Shown one piece after another: positions 42,359-51,786 of a stretch of DNA of 64,000 nt. The stretch is taken from positions 248,001 to 312,000 of the forward strand of contig NZ_CANMPJ010000002.1 in the NCBI RefSeq assembly GCF_947499705.1. The letters run 5' to 3'. Both the position numbers and the translations under genes were made by a program. Source of the DNA: an uncultured Erythrobacter sp. GTDB lineage: Bacteria > Pseudomonadota > Alphaproteobacteria > Sphingomonadales > Sphingomonadaceae. The notes under the pieces were generated by a model. That model had not been told where the DNA came from. It made no database searches and saw nothing but the letters and a program-made list of their open reading frames with translations. Every line of letters begins with the position of its first letter. Positions within the stretch are counted from its first letter, which is position 1.

Positions 42359-43015
42359 ATGACTACCCTTCATTCCAGCCTGGGCCCCAATCCGCGCCTG
42401 GTGCGAATGTTCCTGATCGAGAAACGGATCGAGGAAGGGTCGCTGGAAGGCCAGGTGAAGCGCGTCCACTACGACATCATCACCGGTGAGAACCGGCAGG
42501 ATGAGTCGTATCTGGAAAAGAATCCGCTCGGCACGATTCCGACGCTGGAACTGGATGACGGCACTTGCCTCACCGAAAGCTGGCCGATCTGCGAATACAT
42601 CGAAGAGTTGCACCCTGATCCGAACCTGTTTGGAGAAACCGCTGCCGAGCGCGCGGAAGTGCGCAAATGGGCGCGCCTGTTCGATCAGGAAGTGGTGGTT
42701 CCGATGACCATGGGCTTTCGTGCAGGCGCTGGCCGTCCGATGTTCGAGCCGCGCATGAGCGTCGTCAGCCCCGAAGCGGGCGCAGAGCTATCGGCAATCT
42801 CCGATGAGAAGTGGCGCTATTTCGACACGGTGCTGGGTGACAGCAACCACTTTGCGCTGGGGCGTTTCACCTTTGCCGATTTGCTTGTGTTCTGCTTCGC
42901 CAATTTCGGCTTCACAGTGGGGTGGAAACTGCCCGAAGGGACCCGCAATCTAGCGCGCTTCGTCGATCATCATAATGGCCGCGAGAGCGCCAAGGTCTGG
43001 CAGGACACCGAATAG
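42359..43015 (+). CDS. Glutathione S-transferase family protein
   Basis: This 218-residue GST-like protein has a thioredoxin-fold N-terminal half (LHSSLGPNPRLVRMFLIEK, cis-proline in GTIPTLEL, and the glutathione-binding LTESWPICEYIEE) and an all-helical C-terminal half with RFTFADLLVF. The ATG follows GGAGAG. It overlaps the start of the next SDR by one base (TAGTG), so the two are cotranslated. Roles could include detoxification, isomerisation or ether cleavage; the substrate is unknown. Confidence 0.92.
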   Translation: MTTLHSSLGPNPRLVRMFLIEKRIEEGSLEGQVKRVHYDIITGENRQDESYLEKNPLGTIPTLELDDGTCLTESWPICEYIEELHPDPNLFGETAAERAEVRKWARLFDQEVVVPMTMGFRAGAGRPMFEPRMSVVSPEAGAELSAISDEKWRYFDTVLGDSNHFALGRFTFADLLVFCFANFGFTVGWKLPEGTRNLARFVDHHNGRESAKVWQDTE

Positions 43016-43782
43016 TGCCGGACCTGTCGGGGAAGGTCGCAATCGTCACCGGCTGCGCCAACGGTATTGGCGCAGCGACAGTTCGAAGACTGCGAGCCGA
43101 CGGCGCGGAGGTGCTCGGCACGGACATTGACGAGCAAGGCGGGGCAGCCCTTTGCGATAGTGAGGGCGCACGCTTTGCTGCACAGGATGTGGGCGAAATG
43201 TCGCCGTGGCCCGTGATCGTAGCGGAGGCCGTCGGCACATGGGGGCGGCTAGACATTCTGGTGAACAATGCCGGGACAGTATCAGCGCTCTCTATTGAAG
43301 ATGTCACGGACGAAGCCTGGGACCGGATTTACAACATCAATATCAAGGGAACGATGGCTGGCTGCCGCGCCGCGATCAAAGCCATGAAGGACAATCCCGG
43401 AGGGTCTTCGGGTTCGATCGTCAATATCAGTTCGACCTCGGCAATGGCGGCGCTGCCGTCTGACGTGGCTTATTGTTCAAGCAAGGGCGCGGTGCGGGTT
43501 TTGACCAAATCGATTGCCACACATTGCGCAAAGGCAGGATACAATATCCGCTGCAACACCGTAATTCCGGGCGCGACCGATACCGGCATTCTGGACCATG
43601 CCGAGAATGTCACGCCGGGCTTGAAAGAAGCGGTAGCCGCAACATCACCGCTCAACCGTCTGGCGGATCCTGCTGAAACCGCTGCGGCGATTGCATTTCT
43701 CGCGTCTGATGAATGCGCCTATATGACCGGGTCGGAGCTGCTGGTCGATGGCGCGATGATGGCGATCCACCCCGGGTTTTAG
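43015..43782 (+). CDS. Short-chain dehydrogenase/reductase
   Basis: This classical SDR of 255 residues has the cofactor motif VTGCANGIGAATVRRL, DILVNNAGTVSAL, the serine of NISSTSAMAAL and the catalytic pair YCSSKGAV (YxxxK). The start is a GTG overlapping the stop of the GST gene. An acidic residue at the end of beta-2 (GTDIDEQ) suggests NAD rather than NADP. It probably oxidises or reduces a hydroxyl or keto group on the substrate of this region. Confidence 0.94.
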   Translation: MPDLSGKVAIVTGCANGIGAATVRRLRADGAEVLGTDIDEQGGAALCDSEGARFAAQDVGEMSPWPVIVAEAVGTWGRLDILVNNAGTVSALSIEDVTDEAWDRIYNINIKGTMAGCRAAIKAMKDNPGGSSGSIVNISSTSAMAALPSDVAYCSSKGAVRVLTKSIATHCAKAGYNIRCNTVIPGATDTGILDHAENVTPGLKEAVAATSPLNRLADPAETAAAIAFLASDECAYMTGSELLVDGAMMAIHPGF

Positions 43783-43790
43783 GCGGGCTT

Positions 43791-45110
43791 CTAGTCCGTC
43801 GCCATCCTGTCAAGATAACCCGACGAGCGCATCTGCGCGGCGGTCCATGCGAATACCGCCATCGCGATGATGCCGGACACCAGGCAGACCGCAAACACCG
43901 CGATGGTCAGTGAAAGTGTGCCTTGCGTCGGCGCGAGCCAGTCGCTGACCCAGCCGACCACGAACAGACCCAGCGCCTGCCCGACGAGATTGTTGAAGAA
44001 CAATGCAATCGCCACCGCAAAACCGCGCTGCCCCGGCTCAACCGCCGCCTGAATTCCCGACAGGATCGGTGCCTGACTGGCAACATAGACTGCGTAGGCA
44101 AAGGCGAAGAAGATCAGGAACGGCCAGAATGTGCTTGATGAAAGGCTCAATCCCAGCGGCAATACGCAGCCCAGGCTGACCAGGCCCGGAAGCCAGGCCC
44201 GCCATCTCTCATCGCGGCGGGTCAGCCAGCCTGCGACATACCCGCCAAGGATCGGACCAGGTATCCCACCGATCAGGAACGTGAGGCCAAGATATATGCC
44301 CACATCGCCGCTCGAAAGTTCAAAGTTGCGCATCATCACCGCAGCCATCCAGACTGCGAGCGCGTACCCGATCATGATCTGCACCGCCCAACCGACAGCA
44401 AGCCCCATGAACACCCGATTGGTGACAAGCACGCGCGCGGTCTGGAACAATGGCTGCTGCTCGATCTGCGCGTCTTTGGGAGCATGGCGGCCACGCCGCG
44501 GCTCACGCATCGTGAAATAGACAATCGCGCCGATTACTATTCCCGGAAGGCCCATCAGAACAAACGCCCAACGCCAACCGAACAGTTCATTCAATTGCCC
44601 GCCGACCAGCAATCCGCTGGCTGTGCCCACCGTCGCGCCGATGGTGAGAAAGCCCATCGCTTTGGCCAGCTCTTCGCGCTTGAAATAGTCCGCGACCAAG
44701 CTTTGCGAAGCTGGACCAGAACAGCCTTCGCCAACACCGACCCCGGTGCGCGCGAGGAACAATGTCCAGAACCCCGTCGCCAATCCGCAAAGGGCGGTCA
44801 TGGCGCTCCAGAACGTGATTGCGCCTGCAACGATGTTTCGGCGCACCGACCTGTCAGCCAGTCGTGCTGCGGGAAAGCCGACGATTACGTAAGTGGCGGC
44901 AAAAGCGAGGCCGCCAATCAATCCGATCTGGGTGTCCGAGAAGTCGAATTCAGCCTTTATGTCTTCGAGCAAGATTGCAAAGACAAGCCGGTCGGCAATC
45001 GAGAACATGCTGACCAGTGTCAGCAGGCCGAGCACATACCAGCGATACCAGTTGCTTTCGCCGCCTTCTGAGTTGCCCGGATCAGTGGTGAGGTCGGGCG
45101 TCGAGGCCAT
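43791..45110 (-). CDS. Major facilitator superfamily transporter
   Basis: The 439-residue protein has 12 predicted membrane helices with the MFS signature in loop 2-3 (GFPAARLADRSVRRNIV) and the usual central basic loop. The spinster/hexuronate-like subgroup fits the sequence style (SIADRLVFAILLEDIKAEF). The chosen ATG overlaps the end of the upstream SDR by 29 bases, suggesting coupled expression. It is probably an importer or exporter of the substrate or an intermediate. Confidence 0.92.
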   Translation of the reverse strand: MASTPDLTTDPGNSEGGESNWYRWYVLGLLTLVSMFSIADRLVFAILLEDIKAEFDFSDTQIGLIGGLAFAATYVIVGFPAARLADRSVRRNIVAGAITFWSAMTALCGLATGFWTLFLARTGVGVGEGCSGPASQSLVADYFKREELAKAMGFLTIGATVGTASGLLVGGQLNELFGWRWAFVLMGLPGIVIGAIVYFTMREPRRGRHAPKDAQIEQQPLFQTARVLVTNRVFMGLAVGWAVQIMIGYALAVWMAAVMMRNFELSSGDVGIYLGLTFLIGGIPGPILGGYVAGWLTRRDERWRAWLPGLVSLGCVLPLGLSLSSSTFWPFLIFFAFAYAVYVASQAPILSGIQAAVEPGQRGFAVAIALFFNNLVGQALGLFVVGWVSDWLAPTQGTLSLTIAVFAVCLVSGIIAMAVFAWTAAQMRSSGYLDRMATD

Positions 45111-45861
45111 TGTCCACCGGGATCGTAAGCCCATTCAGGAACCGAGCATCGTCCGACGCAAGGAACAGGACGCATCCCGCCACATCGCGAGGATCGCCCA
45201 ATCCATCCTGCGGCAGTGGCCCTGCGGGAATATCCATCGGGTTCTCGCCTGCACGACCGGAGACTTCCATCACCATCGGCGTCTCGATCCCGCCCGGCGC
45301 AAGCGCGTTGCAGCGAATGCCGTAGCCTTCGTCCTGACAGTGGATTGCGATCGAGCGGGTCATCGAACTGATCCCGCCCTTGGCGGCCGTGTAGGCCGGG
45401 ATCGCCCCGTATCCCATCAGCGCTGCGGTCGATGCCATATTGATGATTGAGGAGCCGCCGCCACCGACCTTCTCATGCCTGTTCTTCATCAGCGGCAGAG
45501 CATATTTGCAGCCCAGAAACGTGCCGACCACGTGAATATCGAGGTGGAGCTTGAAATGATCGAGCGAGCAATCCTCGATATTCTCGAAGATCACGTTCCC
45601 GGCATTGTTGACCAGAATGTCGAGGCCGCCGTGACGTTCCTGAACGGCGTGCATCACGTCTTTCCATTGCTGTTCATCGGTCACATCGAGCGCCATTGCA
45701 TCGCCGCCAATGCTATCGGCTACCTGGTGCGCCATCTCGACCTCGCGGTCGGTCACGATCACCTTGGCCCCTTCGGCCGCCAGCCTTTCGCAATCGGCCT
45801 TCCCCAGCCCCATTGCGCCGCCGGTTACGAGCGCAACCCGGCCCTCCACGCGTCCTGCCAT
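45082..45861 (-). CDS. Short-chain dehydrogenase/reductase
   Basis: The 259-residue SDR has VTGGAMGLGKADCERLA, the aspartate in VIVTDREVE (NAD preference), DILVNNAGNVIFEN and the catalytic YTAAKGGISSM. The substrate loop (TPMVMEVSGRAGENPMDIP) is longer than usual. It is upstream of the MFS gene and divergent from the first Rieske oxygenase, with 133 bases between. Alcohol or hydroxysteroid-like dehydrogenase activity is plausible. Confidence 0.94.
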   Translation of the reverse strand: MAGRVEGRVALVTGGAMGLGKADCERLAAEGAKVIVTDREVEMAHQVADSIGGDAMALDVTDEQQWKDVMHAVQERHGGLDILVNNAGNVIFENIEDCSLDHFKLHLDIHVVGTFLGCKYALPLMKNRHEKVGGGGSSIINMASTAALMGYGAIPAYTAAKGGISSMTRSIAIHCQDEGYGIRCNALAPGGIETPMVMEVSGRAGENPMDIPAGPLPQDGLGDPRDVAGCVLFLASDDARFLNGLTIPVDNGLDARPHH

Positions 45862-45994
45862 TACTCTCTCCCCAGAGATATTTGTGCGTGCAGACTATTG
45901 CCGGATCGCGTGCGCACCACTGTTTAAAGCGATGAGAAAAGTGCCAGTCGCGATTACGGTTCGCTGCGTTATTCTGCCGGTCGGGAGATGAGCG

Positions 45995-47308
45995 ATGATC
46001 AGTGAAGAAGAAGTCGCACAGCTGCGAGCGCTGATGGATTGGGAAGGCAGCCGAACTGCGCCTCCGTATGGCTTTCCCAAGCTGCCCGACATGCCCGCTG
46101 CGCGCTACACCTCGCCAGAATATTTCGCGCTCGAACGCGAGCATATCTTCCGCAAAAGTTGGCTGTTTGCAGGCCATATTGACGAAATCCCGGAACCGGG
46201 CTGCTACATGCGCTGGCACAATGCTGGCGATCCGATTGTCATCGTGCACGGTATGGATGGCGAAATTCGCGCGTTCTATAACACCTGCCGCCATCGCGGC
46301 GCGCCGGTTGTGACAGAGGATTTCGGTAAGTCGTCGCGCCTGATGTGCGGCTATCACAATTGGACCTACAAGACCGATGGCTCGCTGGTCGGCGTGCCTG
46401 AGAAGCAGGATTTTCCGCCTGATTTCGATTTGTCGTGCCGGGGTCTGTTGCCGGTGCGGTGTGAAATGCTCGGCAACGTTATCTTTGTGAACTTCGACGC
46501 TGACGCCATGCCGCTGACGCAGTGGCTCGGGCCGTTGATGCGCGAGTGGGACGAGTTCGCCTTCGACAAAGTGAAACTGGCCGCGCGTCATTCGTTCGAA
46601 CTGAATTGCAACTGGAAGGTCGCGATGGAGGCCAACATGGAAGTCTACCATGTTCCCTTCATTCATCCCGAAACGGTCGCGCCACTCGTCGATAGCAAAC
46701 GCAATCTCAACACGATGTATCCGAACGGCCATGCCCGAATGCTGGCGCCGCCGCCGCGCACGACCGATCGCGAACATGTTCGCGCAGTCGACAGCCCGCC
46801 CGAATGGCAACAGATTGAGACTGTTGGCGAGTTGGGGCGGACGCATACGCAGAGCTACACGCTCTTCCCGAACTGGGTTTCGCCGCTCTCCAACTATTTC
46901 GTGCCACCCTTGCTGTTCTGGCCGACTTCATTGAACACCACACGGCTTGAACTGGTGACGATGGCGCTCGACTGGGGCGATGGGCCAGCGCCCGATCTAT
47001 GGACCGTACCTGATAGCACTCAGTCCAACGGTCGCCAGATGAGCCCAATCATCCTGGAAGACACGCAGTTCGGCGAGGCGATCCAGCAATCGATGCAAAG
47101 CTCCGCTTTTCAAAGCGTACCGCTGTCCTACCAGGAAGCCCGCATCTACTCGTTCCACCAATCCTGTGATCGCATGATTGGCATCAACAAGGTGCCCGAA
47201 GAATTGCGAGTCGATCCTGTGATCGGTGAGGAGTGGGTCTGGCCGAACGATCCGCGCGTTACGCAGATGGAAGCAGGCGAAGGAGTGGGCCGCGAAGCCG
47301 CCGAGTAA
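45995..47308 (+). CDS. Rieske non-haem iron oxygenase, alpha subunit
   Basis: The 437-residue oxygenase has Rieske ligands Cys98/His100 (NTCRHRG) and Cys118/His121 (CGYHNW). The mononuclear iron site is NWKVAMEANMEVYHVPFIH, with His219 and His224, and the C-terminal acidic ligand lies in the ILEDTQFGEAIQQ region. The fold is that of ring-hydroxylating dioxygenase alpha subunits. No beta subunit, ferredoxin or reductase gene is adjacent, so electrons must come from elsewhere. Likely a monooxygenase or demethylase working on a hydrophobic substrate. Confidence 0.94.
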   Translation: MISEEEVAQLRALMDWEGSRTAPPYGFPKLPDMPAARYTSPEYFALEREHIFRKSWLFAGHIDEIPEPGCYMRWHNAGDPIVIVHGMDGEIRAFYNTCRHRGAPVVTEDFGKSSRLMCGYHNWTYKTDGSLVGVPEKQDFPPDFDLSCRGLLPVRCEMLGNVIFVNFDADAMPLTQWLGPLMREWDEFAFDKVKLAARHSFELNCNWKVAMEANMEVYHVPFIHPETVAPLVDSKRNLNTMYPNGHARMLAPPPRTTDREHVRAVDSPPEWQQIETVGELGRTHTQSYTLFPNWVSPLSNYFVPPLLFWPTSLNTTRLELVTMALDWGDGPAPDLWTVPDSTQSNGRQMSPIILEDTQFGEAIQQSMQSSAFQSVPLSYQEARIYSFHQSCDRMIGINKVPEELRVDPVIGEEWVWPNDPRVTQMEAGEGVGREAAE

Positions 47309-47379
47309 TCGCGCTGCAACGCACAATTACGCTACGGAAAAGCTGTTTTCCCGCAATCATGTGGCGATAATACCTCACT

Positions 47380-47409
47380 TTGTCGCACTTCCTAGCGCTT
47401 TTGCTAGAT
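47380..47409 (+). promoter_or_regulatory. Candidate promoter of the TonB-dependent receptor gene
   Basis: TTGTCG and CTAGAT are separated by 18 bases. The -10 region overlaps an inverted repeat CTAGC-N6-GCTAG (47392-47407), a possible operator. Confidence 0.35.
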
Positions 47410-47452
47410 GAGCACTGAATCCCTCCCCCATACACATTGAGGCATACCGGAA

Positions 47453-47510
47453 GGCGCTTTCACGAAGCGCCAGCTGGGTTGGGGAATACGGGCGCTCGAC
47501 CCGAGTCGAG
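47453..47510 (+). other. Two leader hairpins before the receptor gene
   Basis: GGCGCTT/AAGCGCC with a 5-base loop (47453-47471) and CTCGAC/GTCGAG with a CCGA loop (47495-47510) would form in the mRNA leader. The second lies just upstream of the ribosome binding site at 47519-47525. Confidence 0.45.
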
Positions 47511-47531
47511 GCTCGAAAGGGAGAGAGCAAT

Positions 47532-49955
47532 ATGACGAGACTTCACACCCGCAATGCCGCTGGCACTCGCGTACTGCGCCGGGCCCTGCTCGGCAGCGCC
47601 GCTGCTGCAACGATGATCGGCATGCCCAGCATCGCATCGGCGCAGGACAACGAAGTTGCAGAGGGCGCAGACAGTAACGAACGCGTTATTATCGTGCAGG
47701 CGCGGCGTCAGGATGAGACGCTTCAGGAAGTGCCCGTTACGGTCACCGCGATCGGCGGCGAAACTCTTGAACGTTACGGGGTCGATCAGGTCGCGGACGT
47801 GGTCAGCCGCGTCCCGTCATTGAATGTCCAGGTTGGCGGGTCTGGCTCCGGCGGGCAACTAAGCCTTCGCGGCGTGGGCTCGTCGAACATCTCGTCTTCC
47901 TTCGATTCTGCGGTCGCGTTCGACTTTGACGGCGTGCAAGTCTCAAGCATGCGCCTCGTCCAGGCCGGTTTCTTCGACACCCAGCAAATTGACGTTCTGA
48001 AGGGGCCGCAATCGCTCTTCTTCGGTAAATCGGCATCCGCAGGCGTCTTTGCCATCCGGTCAGCCGATCCGACGCCAGATTGGGAGATCGGCGGAAGCGC
48101 TCAATATGAATTTGAGGAAAAGGGCTACACGGTAGGCGGCTATATCTCCGGCCCGATTACCGACAATCTGGGCATCCGCATCGCGGCGCAATACAACGAT
48201 ATTGACGAATTCCTGTTGCTTGAGCCTGGAACACCCACCGTTCACGGCGACGCTCGTTCTGCGAAGAATTTTGTGGGCCGTGTAACGCTCGCTTACGACG
48301 ACAATGACCGGTTCGATGCGAACCTCAAATTGCAATATGTCCGCAACGAGAATGACGGCGCGATCAGTCATGGCGACATTTCTTGCGGCGCGAACGGCGT
48401 GGCTGATGACATCGTGCTGCTGGGCGGCGGGCTGATCATCAATCCCGGGTATGATTGCAACGCCTTCGACCAGCGGCAGTTCTTGCCCGACGCAGCTGCT
48501 GCTGTTTCGGCATCGATCCCGACCCCATCCTTGGCGGCGGGTCGCAACGGGGTGCCATTCGGCGAAACCGACATCATGTTCGGGCGCTTGCTTTGGAACC
48601 TGGATCTCAGCGATTCGCTGACATTGACCTCAACGACCGGGCTGTTGAGCCTCGATGCGACCGACTATGATTGCTATTCCTATGGCGGCATCTTCGCCCC
48701 TGGCGTCCCAGCTGGCGTCGGATGTTCTGATCCGAACAACAAGCTCGATCAGTTCAGTCAGGAACTCCGCCTGACATCTGATCTCGACGGCCCGTTCAAT
48801 TTCATGGTCGGCGCATTTTATGAAACCCGCGACTTCCTGTTTGACACGGCAGAGCTCGCGGCGAATATCGCGTTCGTCGCTCCTGACCCCATCACGGGCT
48901 TTACGACCGACTACGATCGGCGGCATGAAACCGAAACCGAAGCGGTCTCGTTCTTTGGTAGTGTCATCTTCGACATAACCGATGATCTCGAGCTATCAGG
49001 CGGCATTCGCTACACTGACGAGAACAAGACGCAGCGCATCAGTCTTCCGTTTGTGCATGCGTTCCTTTCAGGCGGCGGCGCCTTCCTCTCATCCGGCTTT
49101 TTCTCAGGCCCGATCGATTTCCAGGATGACAACATCTCACCGGAAGTGACGTTGCGCTATCAGGCGGCTGACGACATCAACATCTTCGCGTCATACAAGA
49201 CTGGCTTCAAATCCGGCGGCGTTGACAACTCCGCCCTGCCAACCGCCAGCCTCGGCGCGGCAGCGGCTGCTGGCGATTTCAGCGCTCTGATCTTTGAATC
49301 GGAGACGGCCGAAGGTGGCGAGATCGGGATCAAATCACAGTTCAGTGATCGCACTCTGACGCTCAACGCGACGGCCTATTACTACGTGTTCGACAACCTG
49401 CAGGTTCAGAACTTTGACGCGGTCGCGATCCAGTTTTCGACCTTGAACGCTGGTGAAGTGACCACCGCTGGTGTCGATCTTGAATGGAGATGGCGGACGC
49501 CGGTCGATGGTCTCAGCCTGTCGGGCAACGTCGCGTATCTGGATGCGGAGTTCAGTGACACGTTTGTGACCGAGCAGGGCTTCGACCTCGATGGTCGTCA
49601 GGCGTCACGCGCACCAACATGGTCGGGCAACGCCGCATTCGACTGGTTCATCCCGGTTGGCGATTCGCTGGAGTTCGGTCTGAACGGTAACGTCGTTTAT
49701 TCGGGCAGCTACTTCACCGACGAATCCACACCGACCGATTTCCGTCAGGACAGCTACGTCACGTTTGACGCGGCTGTTTCGATTGGCGATCCCGATGGGA
49801 AGTGGACGCTGTCGGTCGTAGGCAACAACCTCGCTGATGAAATCTGGGTCAACACTTCGGGTGGACGGCCATTCCTTCCCGCGGGCGGTGACGACCTCGT
49901 GCTGACGCAGAACCGTGGCCGTCAGGTGTTCGCCGAAGTCCGCTTCAAGTTCTAA
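47532..49955 (+). CDS. TonB-dependent outer-membrane receptor
   Basis: This 807-residue protein has a signal peptide ending near ASAQD (residue 38). A TonB-box-like stretch VIIVQARR is followed by the plug domain (VPVTVTAIGGETLERYGVDQ; GSGSGGQLSLRGVG), a 22-strand barrel and a terminal aromatic residue (AEVRFKF) required for assembly. The sequence belongs to the sphingomonad type used to import bulky, poorly soluble compounds. It lies between two Rieske oxygenases, which points to uptake of their substrate. The motor would be the tonB-exb genes 40 kb to the left. Confidence 0.95.
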   Translation: MTRLHTRNAAGTRVLRRALLGSAAAATMIGMPSIASAQDNEVAEGADSNERVIIVQARRQDETLQEVPVTVTAIGGETLERYGVDQVADVVSRVPSLNVQVGGSGSGGQLSLRGVGSSNISSSFDSAVAFDFDGVQVSSMRLVQAGFFDTQQIDVLKGPQSLFFGKSASAGVFAIRSADPTPDWEIGGSAQYEFEEKGYTVGGYISGPITDNLGIRIAAQYNDIDEFLLLEPGTPTVHGDARSAKNFVGRVTLAYDDNDRFDANLKLQYVRNENDGAISHGDISCGANGVADDIVLLGGGLIINPGYDCNAFDQRQFLPDAAAAVSASIPTPSLAAGRNGVPFGETDIMFGRLLWNLDLSDSLTLTSTTGLLSLDATDYDCYSYGGIFAPGVPAGVGCSDPNNKLDQFSQELRLTSDLDGPFNFMVGAFYETRDFLFDTAELAANIAFVAPDPITGFTTDYDRRHETETEAVSFFGSVIFDITDDLELSGGIRYTDENKTQRISLPFVHAFLSGGGAFLSSGFFSGPIDFQDDNISPEVTLRYQAADDINIFASYKTGFKSGGVDNSALPTASLGAAAAAGDFSALIFESETAEGGEIGIKSQFSDRTLTLNATAYYYVFDNLQVQNFDAVAIQFSTLNAGEVTTAGVDLEWRWRTPVDGLSLSGNVAYLDAEFSDTFVTEQGFDLDGRQASRAPTWSGNAAFDWFIPVGDSLEFGLNGNVVYSGSYFTDESTPTDFRQDSYVTFDAAVSIGDPDGKWTLSVVGNNLADEIWVNTSGGRPFLPAGGDDLVLTQNRGRQVFAEVRFKF

Positions 49956-49979
49956 AGGCGCCTGCCTTTGACAGCAGAG

Positions 49980-50011
49980 GGGGCGGGCCGGTTGGTCCGC
50001 CCCTTCTTCTT
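49980..50011 (+). terminator. Rho-independent terminator of the TonB-dependent receptor
   Basis: The 10-bp stem GGGGCGGGCC/GGTCCGCCCC with a GGTT loop is followed by TTCTTCTT, 24 bases after the receptor stop. Confidence 0.85.
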
Positions 50012-50091
50012 GGGGTCTGGCAAAATTGACCATTGCCGCAGGGGTGCGGGCAGGCGCATTCTTGGACCAAGAATTCGATGGGAGACACGAG

Positions 50092-51315
50092 ATGTCACGC
50101 GAAGAACTGATCACCATGACCCGCAGCCTGATTGCGCATGGCGAAGCGGATACGATGGAATTGGCGGACGAAGTTGTGCGCGTACCGGCCAGCGCCTACA
50201 CCGATCCGGAACTGTTCGAGCTGGAGAAAAAGAACATCTTCCGGCGCCTGCCTCTGATGGTCGCGCCTTCGTGCGAGCTGCCCGAGCCGGGTGACTACAA
50301 GGCGATGGACATTTGCGGCGTGCCGCTGCTGCTGTCGCGGCAGAAAGACGGCGAAGTCATCGCCTATCTCAACATGTGCACCCATCGCGGCAACCCGCTG
50401 GCGAGCGGAACCGGCAATGCCAGTCGTTTCACGTGTGGCTACCACGGTTGGACCTTTAAACAGAATGGCGCGCTCTTGGGTGTGGCATCTCCTCAGGATT
50501 TTGGCGCGATCGACAAAGCCGCGCACTGCCTGCACCGTTTTCCGGTTTACGAAAGTGCAGGTCTGATCTGGGCCACGCTCGACCCCAAATCGCAGCTGTC
50601 GATCCCGGACTATCTCGGCGGGTACGAGAATTTGCTCGACGCGTTCGGGTTCAAGGACTGGACCCTGTTCGCGCAGCGCACCTTGTCCGGGCCAAACTGG
50701 AAGACAGCCTATGATGGCTATCTCGATTTCTACCACCTGCCAGTGCTGCACAAGGACACGTTCGGGGCGGACTTCTTCAACCGCGCCAACTACTTCTTCT
50801 GGGGCCCGCATCAGCGGCTCTCCAGCCCATCAAAATTCGCGCAGAAGACAGGCAGCGACGAGATGCTGGACCTGTCGCAAATGTCCGATGACGAACTGCC
50901 CGATGATGCGCTGACCCAGGGCGTGTGGACAATCTTCCCGCACATCTCGATCGCAAGTTTCTATGGCGGCGGGCAGCGCGGGGCGATGATCAGCCAGTTG
51001 TTCCCTGGCGACACGGTCGGCGAAAGCTACACCACGCAGTTTTATGTGATGGAGAACCAGCCCGAAACCGAGGCGGACGTGAAATCAGCGCACGAGCAAT
51101 TCGACTTCCTCGAGGTCGTGGTGCGCGACGAAGACTACGCCACCGGCAAACGCCAGCACGAAGCCTTGCAATCAGGGCTGCTGCCCGAAGTGCTGTTCGG
51201 CAAGAATGAGCGCGGCGGACAGGTCTTCCACCAATGGGTCGAAAAGCTGATCAATGCGTCGGACGGCGACCTGCTGGACCTGTTCGCACCCGAGCAGCGC
51301 GAGGCCGCAGGGTAA
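50092..51315 (+). CDS. Rieske non-haem iron oxygenase, alpha subunit
   Basis: The second oxygenase has 407 residues from the ATG preceded by GGGAG. Rieske ligands are Cys96/His98 (NMCTHRG) and Cys115/His118 (CGYHGW); the iron histidines are His215 and His220 in NWKTAYDGYLDFYHLPVLH. It resembles the first oxygenase only in general fold, so the two probably act at different steps. It ends three bases from the stop of a convergent NTF2-fold gene. No electron-transfer partner is nearby. Confidence 0.94.
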   Translation: MSREELITMTRSLIAHGEADTMELADEVVRVPASAYTDPELFELEKKNIFRRLPLMVAPSCELPEPGDYKAMDICGVPLLLSRQKDGEVIAYLNMCTHRGNPLASGTGNASRFTCGYHGWTFKQNGALLGVASPQDFGAIDKAAHCLHRFPVYESAGLIWATLDPKSQLSIPDYLGGYENLLDAFGFKDWTLFAQRTLSGPNWKTAYDGYLDFYHLPVLHKDTFGADFFNRANYFFWGPHQRLSSPSKFAQKTGSDEMLDLSQMSDDELPDDALTQGVWTIFPHISIASFYGGGQRGAMISQLFPGDTVGESYTTQFYVMENQPETEADVKSAHEQFDFLEVVVRDEDYATGKRQHEALQSGLLPEVLFGKNERGGQVFHQWVEKLINASDGDLLDLFAPEQREAAG

Positions 51316-51318
51316 GAC

Positions 51319-51783
51319 TTAGAACACGAAGGGCTTCGCCACTTCGCTCGGCCCATTCGCAGTAGGATTGTCATTCAGTACAAGCTCAACCAGAGCTGTA
51401 TCGAAAAACTCGTGCAGCTCTGATATCTTGCCTCCGCGAATGGTCATGATCTGACAGTATGTCTGCGCGTATTCGTGACCGTTCGTGCCTATGCCTCCGC
51501 CTTTCATGAGGCCGACTACACGATTGTCATCGGCGCACATGATCCGCCATTCGCGGGAGAACTGAATCGTCTCCGGCTGGAGTTTGCCGATCACTCCATC
51601 GGCGACCACCGGGCCAAAACACACATCCTTGCCTTCCCAACGCCCAGAGACCGGTGTGCTGCCAACTAGATTGAACACCACATCGTCGCTGTGCAGTTCG
51701 GCCAGTGCAGCGAAATCACCGACTTCCAGCGCCCGGTAAAAAGCTTCACCAATGGCGATGTTTGCGTCGCGGAGGGCGCTCAT
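51319..51783 (-). CDS. NTF2/SnoaL-like fold protein
   Basis: The 154-residue protein has the helix-rich start AIGEAFYRALEVGDFAALAELHSDDVVFNL and the curved sheet typical of the SnoaL/ketosteroid-isomerase superfamily. Members act as isomerases, dehydratases, cyclases or as oxygenase beta subunits. No catalytic residue can be assigned with confidence. It follows the NmrA-like gene by three bases, so the two form an operon. Confidence 0.85.
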   Translation of the reverse strand: MSALRDANIAIGEAFYRALEVGDFAALAELHSDDVVFNLVGSTPVSGRWEGKDVCFGPVVADGVIGKLQPETIQFSREWRIMCADDNRVVGLMKGGGIGTNGHEYAQTYCQIMTIRGGKISELHEFFDTALVELVLNDNPTANGPSEVAKPFVF

Positions 51784-51786
51784 GAT

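Noticed and set aside
45713..46846. Open frame of 377 codons opposite the first Rieske oxygenase
   Set aside because: Runs through the oxygenase and into the opposite SDR. No motif, no ribosome binding site.
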